In this document: positions 7,416 to 15,024 of the stretch, piece after piece
How the letters are laid out: each line of letters starts with the position of its first letter
How positions within the stretch are numbered: position 1 is the first letter of the stretch
Position numbers and translations under genes: made by a program
The notes under the pieces: generated by a model
Seen by the model: the letters and a program-made list of their open reading frames with translations, nothing else
The model's database searches: none
Told to the model about the DNA's origin: nothing
From: Chloroflexota bacterium
GTDB taxonomy: Bacteria; Chloroflexota; Dehalococcoidia; Lucifugimonadales; Australimonadaceae
Length of the DNA stretch: 40,788 bases
Reading direction: 5' to 3'
Assembly (NCBI GenBank): GCA_022561985.1
Contig: JADFQE010000010.1
Span: 1-40,788 of the forward strand

Positions 7416-8738
7416 ATGAGTGCGTCCCCTGTGCCCCCCGTGGGCCCTGCGCCACCCGCGCCCCCGAAAGCATTGGACGGGCTCAAGCTCGTCGACCTGA
7501 CCACCGTCGTGTCCGGGCCGTATGCCGCGTCGCTGCTCGCGGACCTCGGCGCGGACGTCATCAAGGTCGAGCCGCCCGGCGGCGATTCGGCGCGGAGCTA
7601 TGCGAGCACCGAGCCCCGCTACGTCCTCAAGGGCATGACACCGCACATCCTCACGCTCCAGCGCAACAAGCGCAGCGTCGTCATCAACCTGCGTCACGAC
7701 GCCGGCCGCGAGACCTTCTACGACCTCGTCCGGTGGGCCGACGTCGTGCTCGACAACTACCGCCCGGGCGTGACCGAGCGCCTCCGCATCGACTATCCGT
7801 CGCTGCGCGCCGTGAATCCCCGCGTCATCGTCTGCTCCATCACCGGCTACGGCCTCACCGGCCCGGCCCGCGACCGCGCGGCGCTCGATGCCTGCATCCA
7901 GGCCTACTCCGGGCTCATGAGCATCACCGGCGAGCCGGAGGGCGACCCGCTGCGCGCGGGGGCCCTCTACAGCGACCTGTGCAGCGGCATGGCGGGAGCG
8001 CTCGGGATCTTAGCGGCAGTCGCGGCACGCGAGCGCACCGGGGCCGGCCAGCAGGTCGACATCTCGATGCTCGACGTCCAGCTCTCCATGCTCAGCTACA
8101 CCGCGACCATGCACCTCATGTCGGGGCTGCCGGCGCAGCGGATGGGCAACGAGCACGCCCTGCACGCCCCCTACAACGCGTACCGGGCCTCGGACGGCTG
8201 GCTCTTCGTCGCCATCGTCCTCAACGCCCACTGGCCCGCGCTCGTGAAGGCGCTCGGCGCCGCGAGCTACCCGCCGGGGCTGCCCGCCCTCGATGGGCAC
8301 CTCGCGTACCTGCGGCAGGAGCGGCTGACCGACCGGGTGCAGCGCCTCAGGGAGCGGGAGCGCATCAACGAGGCGCTCTCCGCGCTGCTCGCCACCGGCC
8401 CGCGCGAGGGATGGGTCGGGCTCCTCTCCGAGGCCGGCGTGCCCGCCGCGCCGGTCAACAGCGTCGAGGAAGCGCTCACCGACCCCCAGGTGCTCTCGCG
8501 CGGCATGATCGCGGAGGTCGCGCACCCCCAGGGCGGCACCTACCGGACACCCGGCAACCCCATCAAGCTCTCGGGCGCGGGCGAGAGTGCGGGCGCGGGC
8601 GCGGACTCCTTCTCCCCGCCGCCGGAGCTCGGCGCGGACACGTGGGGCGTCCTGCGCGACGTCTTGGGCTACGACGCCTCCCGGATCGGCGCGCTGGTCG
8701 CATCCGAGACCGTCGCCGGGGCCGGGAGTAGCGCATGA
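7416..8738 (+). CDS. CaiB/BaiF-family (class III) CoA-transferase
   Basis: 440 residues from ATG 7416, with GGGAGG six bases upstream. Family hallmarks: LVDLTTVVSGPYAASLLADLG, ADVIKVEPPGGDSAR, RNKRSVVINLRHDAGRE, ADVVLDNYRPGV, SITGYGLTGP, and the region GALYSDLCSGMAGAL whose Asp187 is the expected nucleophile for the acyl-enzyme anhydride. The C-terminal part contains LLSEAGVPAAPVNSVEEA and GGTYRTPGNPIKLSG. These enzymes move CoA between carboxylic acids such as carnitine, formate/oxalate or aromatic acids; the substrate is not predictable. The N-terminal 18 residues are a Pro/Ala-rich extension absent from most members. The stop overlaps the start of the hydrolase gene (ATGA at 8735-8738), so the two are translationally coupled. 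Confidence 0.9.
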   Translation: MSASPVPPVGPAPPAPPKALDGLKLVDLTTVVSGPYAASLLADLGADVIKVEPPGGDSARSYASTEPRYVLKGMTPHILTLQRNKRSVVINLRHDAGRETFYDLVRWADVVLDNYRPGVTERLRIDYPSLRAVNPRVIVCSITGYGLTGPARDRAALDACIQAYSGLMSITGEPEGDPLRAGALYSDLCSGMAGALGILAAVAARERTGAGQQVDISMLDVQLSMLSYTATMHLMSGLPAQRMGNEHALHAPYNAYRASDGWLFVAIVLNAHWPALVKALGAASYPPGLPALDGHLAYLRQERLTDRVQRLRERERINEALSALLATGPREGWVGLLSEAGVPAAPVNSVEEALTDPQVLSRGMIAEVAHPQGGTYRTPGNPIKLSGAGESAGAGADSFSPPPELGADTWGVLRDVLGYDASRIGALVASETVAGAGSSA

Positions 8739-9562
8739 CGGAGATCCTCGGGATCGCCGGGACCGGCATCGCGCTCGCACTGGCGCTGGCCTTCGTCCGC
8801 TCGGGGTTCCTCGAGCGCCGCTTCTCCTACGCGCCCGTGCGCGAGCTCCAATACTCGCCCTCCGACGTCGGCGTGGCCTACGAGGACGTCTGGATGGAGT
8901 CGGCCGACGGCGTGCCGCTGCACGGCTGGTTCATGCCGGGCGAGCGCGACGTGACCTTCCTGTGGCTGCACGGCAACGGAGGGAACGTCGCCTACCATCT
9001 GGAGCACCTCCGGGACCTCCGCGCGAACCTGGGCGTCGGGGTGCTGCTGTTCGACTACCGCGGCTTCGGGCGCAGCGGCGGCGTCCCCGCCGAGAAGGGC
9101 CTCTACCGGGACTCCGCGGCCGCGCTCGATCACCTCAAGGGCCGCGACGGCGTCGACCCGAAGCGCATCGTCTACTTCGGCCAATCCCTCGGCACCGCGC
9201 TGGCGGTGGAGCTGGCCACGCACGAAACGCCACTCGGCATCGTCCTGGAGGCACCGTTCCCGTCGGGCCCGTACATGGCGCACCGGATGCTGCCGTTCCT
9301 GCCGATGTGGTTCCACCGGTACCTGGTGCCGAACCGCTTCGACACCGCAGCGCGCATCAAGCGCGTCAAGGCGCCCTTGCTCATCGTCCACGGTGAGCTC
9401 GACACGACGGTGCCCCACGAGGCGGGGCAGGTGGTGCTTGCGGCGGCCAACGAGCCGAAGGAGATGCTGATCGTCCCCCGCGCCGCCCACGTCGACGCCC
9501 ACGCCGTCGGGGGCAGCACGTACTACGCCGCGCTCCGCCGTTTCATCGAGGGCCTCGGCTAG
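8735..9562 (+). CDS. Membrane-anchored alpha/beta hydrolase (ABHD13/BEM46-like)
   Basis: 275 residues. A single N-terminal hydrophobic helix (residues 4-21, ILGIAGTGIALALALAFV) is followed by a serine hydrolase domain. The oxyanion region reads WLHGNGGN, the nucleophile elbow GQSLG holds Ser151, the acid is probably Asp223 (HGELDTTVP), and the base is His252 or His256 in AAHVDAHAVGG. This matches the ABHD12/13-BEM46 group of anchored acyl hydrolases facing the cell exterior or periplasm side. It overlaps the CoA-transferase stop codon by four bases (ATGA) and so is made together with it. A thioesterase or lipase role beside a CoA-transferase is plausible but unproven. Confidence 0.87.
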   Translation: MTEILGIAGTGIALALALAFVRSGFLERRFSYAPVRELQYSPSDVGVAYEDVWMESADGVPLHGWFMPGERDVTFLWLHGNGGNVAYHLEHLRDLRANLGVGVLLFDYRGFGRSGGVPAEKGLYRDSAAALDHLKGRDGVDPKRIVYFGQSLGTALAVELATHETPLGIVLEAPFPSGPYMAHRMLPFLPMWFHRYLVPNRFDTAARIKRVKAPLLIVHGELDTTVPHEAGQVVLAAANEPKEMLIVPRAAHVDAHAVGGSTYYAALRRFIEGLG

Positions 9563-9616
9563 GGCCGGGCCGCGACCGGCGCCGCCCGCGCCCGGCCACG
9601 GTTGCAGGCATCCAAG

Positions 9617-9645
9617 TTGCGACCATCTAGCCGGAGTGCCACAAT
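9617..9645 (+). promoter_or_regulatory. Candidate sigma70 promoter of the DUF427 gene
   Basis: TTGCGA (9617-9622), 17-base spacer, CACAAT (9640-9645). The expected transcript start is about 30 bases before the ATG at 9682. Confidence 0.45.
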
Positions 9646-9681
9646 CGCACCAAGGCACACATGCTCTCAGGAGGCCAGCCC

Positions 9682-10476
9682 ATGACGCAGCACACGGCAG
9701 AACGAGGCGTCCGCAACCCCGATCACCATGTCCGGGTGGAGCCGAGCCCGAAGTGGATCCGTGTGCTCGCGGGCGGCGAGACCGTCGCGGACACGAAGCA
9801 CGCGCTGCTGCTCTTCGAAACGGGCCACACGCCGGTCTACTACATCCCCCTCGACGACGTGCGCATGGAGTTCTTCGAGCGGACCGACCGCGCCACGCAC
9901 TGCCCGTACAAGGGCGATGCCATCTACTGGTCGCTCAAGGCGGGCGGGCGGGCCGAGGAGAACGCACTCTGGAGCTATCCGGTCCCCCTCGATGCCGAAG
10001 CACCGAACCTCTCGGCCTACGCCGCCTTCTACTGGAACAAGGTCGATGCGTGGTACGAGGAGGACGAGCAGGTGTACGTCCACGCGCGCGACCCGTATAA
10101 GCGGGTGGACGTGCTCCCCAGCACACGTCACGTCACCATCGCCATCGGCGGCGAGACGGTCGCCGACACGCATTCCCCGACCCTGCTCTTCGAGACGGGG
10201 CTGCCCGTGCGCTACTACATCCCGGCCCTCGATGTGCGCCAGGAGCTGCTCACGCCGACCGACAAGGTGACCGCCTGCCCGTACAAGGGCCAGGCGTCGT
10301 ACTTCTCGGTGCGCGGCGGGGACCAGCTCCTCGACGACGCCGCGTGGTACTACCGCTATCCGATCCCAGCAGCCAGTCCCATCGCGGGGATGGTCGCCTT
10401 CTTCAACGAGCGCGTCGACACCACCGTGGACGGGGAGCTTCAGGAGCGCCCACAGGCCAAGCCGGCGCACGGCTAG
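9682..10476 (+). CDS. Tandem DUF427 protein
   Basis: 264 residues from ATG 9682. A textbook AGGAGG at 9669-9674 decides this start over the ATG at 9661. The protein is a duplication. The first unit (about residues 20-125) contains GGETVADT, LLFETG, VYYIPLDDV and HCPYKGDAIYW. The second (about 130-235) contains GGETVADT, LLFETG, RYYIPALDV and ACPYKGQASYF. DUF427 is a compact beta-rich domain often met singly at about 90-120 residues, and its biochemical role is unknown. The CPYKG motif is conserved in both copies, including the Cys. It lies between the hydrolase pair and the signalling operon and appears to have its own promoter. Confidence 0.85.
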   Translation: MTQHTAERGVRNPDHHVRVEPSPKWIRVLAGGETVADTKHALLLFETGHTPVYYIPLDDVRMEFFERTDRATHCPYKGDAIYWSLKAGGRAEENALWSYPVPLDAEAPNLSAYAAFYWNKVDAWYEEDEQVYVHARDPYKRVDVLPSTRHVTIAIGGETVADTHSPTLLFETGLPVRYYIPALDVRQELLTPTDKVTACPYKGQASYFSVRGGDQLLDDAAWYYRYPIPAASPIAGMVAFFNERVDTTVDGELQERPQAKPAHG

Positions 10477-10507
10477 GGCCCTGAGCCCACCCACACCGGC
10501 CACCGGC

Positions 10508-10537
10508 TTGCGTCCCAGCCACCGGCCCGCCTAACCT
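10508..10537 (+). promoter_or_regulatory. Candidate promoter of the cyclic-nucleotide/redox signalling operon
   Basis: TTGCGT (10508-10513), 18-base spacer, TAACCT (10532-10537), located 41 bases before the ATG at 10579. The -35 and -10 matches are moderate. It is the only promoter-like sequence in the 102-base gap before the operon. Confidence 0.35.
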
Positions 10538-10578
10538 TGAGCGCACGGCGCCATCCCGGCGGCCGGCTTGGAGCGCGC

Positions 10579-11349
10579 ATGCAGGTCCGTGTCCTCGGTG
10601 CCCACAACCTCGAAACGAAGGAGACGCACCACACGTGCTTCCTCGTGGACGGCGTGATGGCGATCGACGCCGGCAGCCTCGCGAGCACCCTCGGCGCGGA
10701 CGAGCAGCACCGCATCTCCACCGTCCTGCTGACGCACCTCCACTTCGACCACGTCCGCGACCTGCCAACACTTGGTCTCGCGACCATCGACGAGCCCACC
10801 GCGGTCGATGTGTTCGCGGAGCAGCGCACGCTCGATAGCATCCGGGCTCACCTCCTCGACGGCGATATCTACCCCGACCTGACGCGCGGCCTCAACGAGG
10901 GGCCGCCCTCCCTCCGCTTCCGCACGATCGCCGCGGGCGAGCCCCTGCGCGTGCTCGGCTACGACATCGATCCGGTGCGCGCCGACCACCCGGTGCCGAC
11001 CGTCGGCTACATCGTGAGCTCCGGGGGCACGCGCGTGGGCTTCTCCGGCGATACCGGCGGCAAGCTCATGTCCTTCTTCACGCACGAGCGCGCGCCCCAG
11101 GTGCTCTTCGTCGACGTCACGTTCCCGGACCGCCTCGCGGAGCGGGCGCGGCGCTCGAAGCACCTCACGCCAAGCACCCTCGAACGCGAGCTGACCGAGG
11201 CGCTCGGCGCCGGCGTGAAGCTGCCGCGCATCGTCCCGGTGCACCGCAACCTGGCCGCCGAGGCCGAGATCCTCAAGGAGCTCGCCGCCGTCGAGTCCTC
11301 CCTCGGCATCGAGCTCGAGCCCGGCTACGAGGACATGGTCGTCGCCTGA
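10579..11349 (+). CDS. Class II cAMP phosphodiesterase-like MBL-fold protein
   Basis: 256 residues from ATG 10579, preceded by GGAG. The metal motif is complete: LLTHLHFDHVRDLP with His53, His55, Asp57 and His58; later come ADHPVP (His137), GFSGDTG (Asp158) and VPVHRNL (His222). The stretch VLFVDVTFPDRL followed by SKHLTPSTLEREL (about 193-205) strongly resembles the conserved HLTPxxLxxEL region of class II cyclic-nucleotide phosphodiesterases, which hydrolyse 3',5'-cAMP to AMP. Context agrees: its TGA shares a base with the ATG of a cyclase gene (TGATG at 11347-11351), so the presumed destroying and making enzymes are translationally coupled. An alternative is a general MBL hydrolase, since the family is broad. 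Confidence 0.75.
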   Translation: MQVRVLGAHNLETKETHHTCFLVDGVMAIDAGSLASTLGADEQHRISTVLLTHLHFDHVRDLPTLGLATIDEPTAVDVFAEQRTLDSIRAHLLDGDIYPDLTRGLNEGPPSLRFRTIAAGEPLRVLGYDIDPVRADHPVPTVGYIVSSGGTRVGFSGDTGGKLMSFFTHERAPQVLFVDVTFPDRLAERARRSKHLTPSTLERELTEALGAGVKLPRIVPVHRNLAAEAEILKELAAVESSLGIELEPGYEDMVVA

Positions 11350-14300
11350 TGATGAGCTGCGCGTCCTGCAACACCGAGAACCCGGACGGCGCCAAGTTCT
11401 GCATGTCGTGCGGGAGCGCCCTCGCGCTTGCATGCCCCTCGTGCGGCACCGCACTGCCCTCGGCCGAGGCGAGGTTCTGCCCGAGCTGCGGGCACAAGCT
11501 CGGCGAGGACGGCGACCCCAGGCCCGATGGTGGCGGAACCAAGGCCCAGGCCGAGCGCCTCGCCCAGTTCATCCCCCCGGAGCTGCTGGCCAAGCTCGAC
11601 ACGGCGCGCGCCGGCGGCGGCATGCAGGGCGAGCGCCGCATCGTGACCATGCTCTTCTGCGACGTCACCGGATCGACGGCCGCCGCCCACAGCCTCGACC
11701 CCGAGGAGTGGGCCGAGATCATGAACGGTGCCTTCGAGCACCTGATCGCGCCGGTCTACCGCTACGAGGGGACGCTCGCCCGGCTCATGGGCGACGCGAT
11801 CCTGGCCTTCTTCGGCGCACCCATCGCCCACGAGGACGACCCGGAGCGCGCCGTGCTCGCGGGCCTCGACATCCTCGCTTCCATCGGCCCATACAGGGCG
11901 CAGGTGAAGGAGCGGTGGGGCTTCGACTTCGACGTGCGGGTCGGCATCAACACCGGCCTCGTGGTCGTCGGCGAGGTCGGCTCCGACCTGCGGCTGGAGT
12001 ACAGCGCGCTCGGCGACGCGGTGAACATGGCCTCCCGGATGGAGTCGACCGCCACGCCGGGGACGATCCAGATCACCGAGGCCACGCACAAGCTCATCGC
12101 GCCGCTCTTCGACTTCGACGACCTCGGGGGCGTCGAGGTCAAGGGCCACGACGAGCCCGTCCACGCGTTCCGGGTGCTCGGCGCAAAGGCCGAGCGCGGG
12201 AGCCAGCGCGGGATCGAGGGGCTCGGGTCGCCGCTCGTCGGCCGCGAGGCCGAGCTCGCGCAGCTCCAGGGCGCGGTCGCCGAGCTCCTGCGCGGCCGCG
12301 GCCAGATCGTCTCCGTCATGGGCGAGGCCGGCCTCGGCAAGTCGCGCCTGGTGGCCGAGCTGCGGCGCGACGTGCTCGAGCGCGAGCCGAGCATCCTCTG
12401 GCTGGAGGGGCGCTCGCTCTCCTACGATGCCTCGACGCCGTACGCGCCGATGATCGACCTGCTGTCGTCCTATCTGGAGATCGGCGCCGGGAGCCCGAAC
12501 GGCGGCGGCTACGCGGCGCTCCGGGAGCGGATCGAGCGCGTGATGGGCGAGCGGGTGCGGGAGGTCGCGCCGTTCATCGCCTCGATGCTCGGTGTGCCCG
12601 TGGACGCCCCGGACGCCGATAGCGTCGCGTACCTGCAGCCGCCGCAGCTCCGCGAGGGGGTGTTCACGGCCGTCTGCGCGCTCCTCGAGCGCCTCGCCGC
12701 AGACCGGCCGACGGTGGTCGCGCTGGAGGACCTGCACTGGGCCGACCCGGCCTCGCTGGAGCTCTTCGAGCGCCTGCTGCCGCTGCCCGATCGCTCGGCG
12801 CTCATGGTGCTCGCGCTCTTCCGGCCGCAGCGCCAGGACCCCTCCTGGCACTTCCACGAGGTCGCGGAGCGGGACTATGAGCACCTCTACACATCCGTCC
12901 GCCTGGAGCCGCTCGATGAGGCCGGCTCGCGCGAGCTCATCGAGAACCTGCTGCGCATCGAGGGGCTCTCGGAGAACGTCCGCTCGCTGATCCTCGCGAA
13001 GGCGGAGGGCAACCCCTTCTTCGTCGAGGAGGTGATCCGCTCGCTGCTCGACTCGGGCGTGGTGGTCCCCGAAGGCGACCACTGGCGCTCCACCCGGGAC
13101 CTCGACGACATCGCCGTGCCCGACACGCTTTCCGCCGTCATCACGACGCGCCTCGACCGCCTGGGCGAGGAGTCCAAGCAGCTCATCGGGGCCGCGTCGG
13201 TCATCGGCAGGGAGTTCGGGGTCGAGAACCTCAAGGCCATCACCACCGCCAAGGCCGACGTCGAGCCGCTGCTGGCCGACCTTCAGCGCCGCGGGCTGGT
13301 CCGCGAGTCGGCCCGCATCCCCGAGCGCCGCTACCGCTTCAAGCACACGCTCACCCAGGACACGGCCTACGGCTCGCTCCTGCTTGCCAAGCGGCGGGAG
13401 CTGCACCTGCGCGTGGGCGACCTGCTGGAGCGCCAGGACCCCAGCCAGGTCAACGACATCAGCCGCCACCTCCTCGAAGCGAGGGAGGACGCGCGCGCCC
13501 TCCCCTACCTGGTGGACGCGGCCGACCGCGCCGCCGGCGCATACGCGACGCCCCAGGCCATCGCCCAGTACACGCGGGCCGTGGAGATCGCCAACGCCGT
13601 CGACGACATCGCCATCGCGCAGCGTGCCTACGAGGGCCTCGGCGGCGCGCTCACGCTGGCGAACCGGGTCGACGAGGCCCTCGACACCTACGGGAAGATG
13701 GGCGAGTTCGGCGCAGCGCACGGCCGGAACGAGATCCAGGTCTCGGCGCTGAATAAGTCGGCGTTCCTCAAGGGGCTGCTCCAAGGCGACTTCGAGGAGG
13801 CCGACCGGCTGCTCCAGAGGGCCGAGGAGCTGGCCAAGCCGCTCGGCGAATGCCCGAGCATGGCCGAGACGCACATGGTCTACTGCTACGCCCGCACGCT
13901 CGAAGGCGACTTCGACGAGGCCTTCGACCGCCTCTCGCAGGCCGAGGAGATCAGCCGCCACCAGGACCTGGTCGACGGACGCCTCTTCTCGATGACCCAC
14001 CTGGCCAACACCCTCAACCACATGACGCGGTACGAGGAGGCCAAGGAGATGGCCGGCCAGGCTCTCGACCTCGCGCGGGAGGCCGGCAACCGGGTCTACG
14101 AGGCGGAGCTGCTGGGCACGACGCTCTCCGTGTACTACATCAGCACCGGAGACCTGCGCTCGGCGCAGAGCCATGCGGAGCAGGGGCTCGCCATCGCCAA
14201 GGAGATCGGCTCGGCGCAGAACACCGCCGGGGGCTCGATGATGCTCGCCACGATCTCCCGGCTCCAGGGCGATTACGAGCGGTCCGTCGGCTGCTGGCAG

Positions 14301-15002
14301 TCCGCACGCGAAACGTCGGGTTCGATCGGCCTCGCGTACATCGAGGCGGCCGCGCTCGGGGGGCTGGGCGGCACGTATCTGGACATCAGTCCGGAGCTCG
14401 CGCCCAGGACCAGGGAGTATCACACCGCGGCGCTGCAGATGATGGACGGGCGGTTGGCCAACGGCATGGGCACGATGGTGTGGGCCGAGATCGGCTTCTG
14501 CGCGCTGGCACAGGGCGATGCGGCACAGGCCAAGGCGCTGTTCGATCTCGCCCTGACCGAGCCGACCAGCGCACGGATCGAGGCCCGGCCCCAGGCGCTC
14601 ATCGGCCTGGCGCTGCTCGCCCTCGAGGGGGGGAACGCGGCGGAGGCGGTGCGGCTGCTCGCCGAGGTGCGCACCTTCACCCACGAGCGGGACATGGCCC
14701 ACTTCTACCCCTTCGTGGACATGGCCGCCGGCACGGTGGCCGCGGCCACGTCCGCGCCCGAAGAAGCGCTGGCGCACTTCGCCCACGCCGAGACGGCCGC
14801 CATCGCCTCGGGCATGCGGCCCGTGCTGTGGCAGGTGCGCGCCGGGGCGGCCGCTGCGCTCTCAACGCTCGGGCGCAACGCCGAGTCCGAGGCGAAGCTC
14901 GCCGAGGCCCGCGAGACGGTCGATGCCATCGCGCAGACCTTCGACGACGAGACGCTCCGCGGCCTGTTCCTCGAGAACGCCGCGCGGAAGCTCAAGGCGT
15001 AG
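11349..15002 (+). CDS. Zinc-ribbon / class III adenylate cyclase / AAA ATPase / TPR protein
   Basis: 1217 residues, four parts in order. (1) Two zinc ribbons at 4-47 (C4/C7-C18/C21 and C29/C32-C44/C47). (2) A class III cyclase domain, about 95-275, with metal Asp105 (LFCDVTGST) and Asp148 (RLMGDAILAFFG) and the transition-state pair Asn225/Arg229 (GDAVNMASRM); the usual substrate Lys before the GD motif appears as Arg144. (3) A STAND/AAA-type ATPase with Walker A GEAGLGKS (324-331) and Walker B VVALEDLHWAD (455-465). (4) A long helical TPR-like C terminus from about 700. The class makes cAMP (less often cGMP) under control of the ATPase/TPR module. All catalytic residues seem present. It is coupled to the phosphodiesterase gene upstream and followed 22 bases later by the response-regulator fusion. 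Confidence 0.92.
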   Translation: MMSCASCNTENPDGAKFCMSCGSALALACPSCGTALPSAEARFCPSCGHKLGEDGDPRPDGGGTKAQAERLAQFIPPELLAKLDTARAGGGMQGERRIVTMLFCDVTGSTAAAHSLDPEEWAEIMNGAFEHLIAPVYRYEGTLARLMGDAILAFFGAPIAHEDDPERAVLAGLDILASIGPYRAQVKERWGFDFDVRVGINTGLVVVGEVGSDLRLEYSALGDAVNMASRMESTATPGTIQITEATHKLIAPLFDFDDLGGVEVKGHDEPVHAFRVLGAKAERGSQRGIEGLGSPLVGREAELAQLQGAVAELLRGRGQIVSVMGEAGLGKSRLVAELRRDVLEREPSILWLEGRSLSYDASTPYAPMIDLLSSYLEIGAGSPNGGGYAALRERIERVMGERVREVAPFIASMLGVPVDAPDADSVAYLQPPQLREGVFTAVCALLERLAADRPTVVALEDLHWADPASLELFERLLPLPDRSALMVLALFRPQRQDPSWHFHEVAERDYEHLYTSVRLEPLDEAGSRELIENLLRIEGLSENVRSLILAKAEGNPFFVEEVIRSLLDSGVVVPEGDHWRSTRDLDDIAVPDTLSAVITTRLDRLGEESKQLIGAASVIGREFGVENLKAITTAKADVEPLLADLQRRGLVRESARIPERRYRFKHTLTQDTAYGSLLLAKRRELHLRVGDLLERQDPSQVNDISRHLLEAREDARALPYLVDAADRAAGAYATPQAIAQYTRAVEIANAVDDIAIAQRAYEGLGGALTLANRVDEALDTYGKMGEFGAAHGRNEIQVSALNKSAFLKGLLQGDFEEADRLLQRAEELAKPLGECPSMAETHMVYCYARTLEGDFDEAFDRLSQAEEISRHQDLVDGRLFSMTHLANTLNHMTRYEEAKEMAGQALDLAREAGNRVYEAELLGTTLSVYYISTGDLRSAQSHAEQGLAIAKEIGSAQNTAGGSMMLATISRLQGDYERSVGCWQSARETSGSIGLAYIEAAALGGLGGTYLDISPELAPRTREYHTAALQMMDGRLANGMGTMVWAEIGFCALAQGDAAQAKALFDLALTEPTSARIEARPQALIGLALLALEGGNAAEAVRLLAEVRTFTHERDMAHFYPFVDMAAGTVAAATSAPEEALAHFAHAETAAIASGMRPVLWQVRAGAAAALSTLGRNAESEAKLAEARETVDAIAQTFDDETLRGLFLENAARKLKA

Positions 15003-15024
15003 GCGGCCGGGGAGCTTAGCGCGC

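Noticed and set aside
11325-14786. A 1153-codon open frame antisense to the cyclase gene
   Set aside because: Its translation is Arg/Gly/Leu/Asp low-complexity text without domains; it is a by-product of GC-rich codons on the opposite strand.
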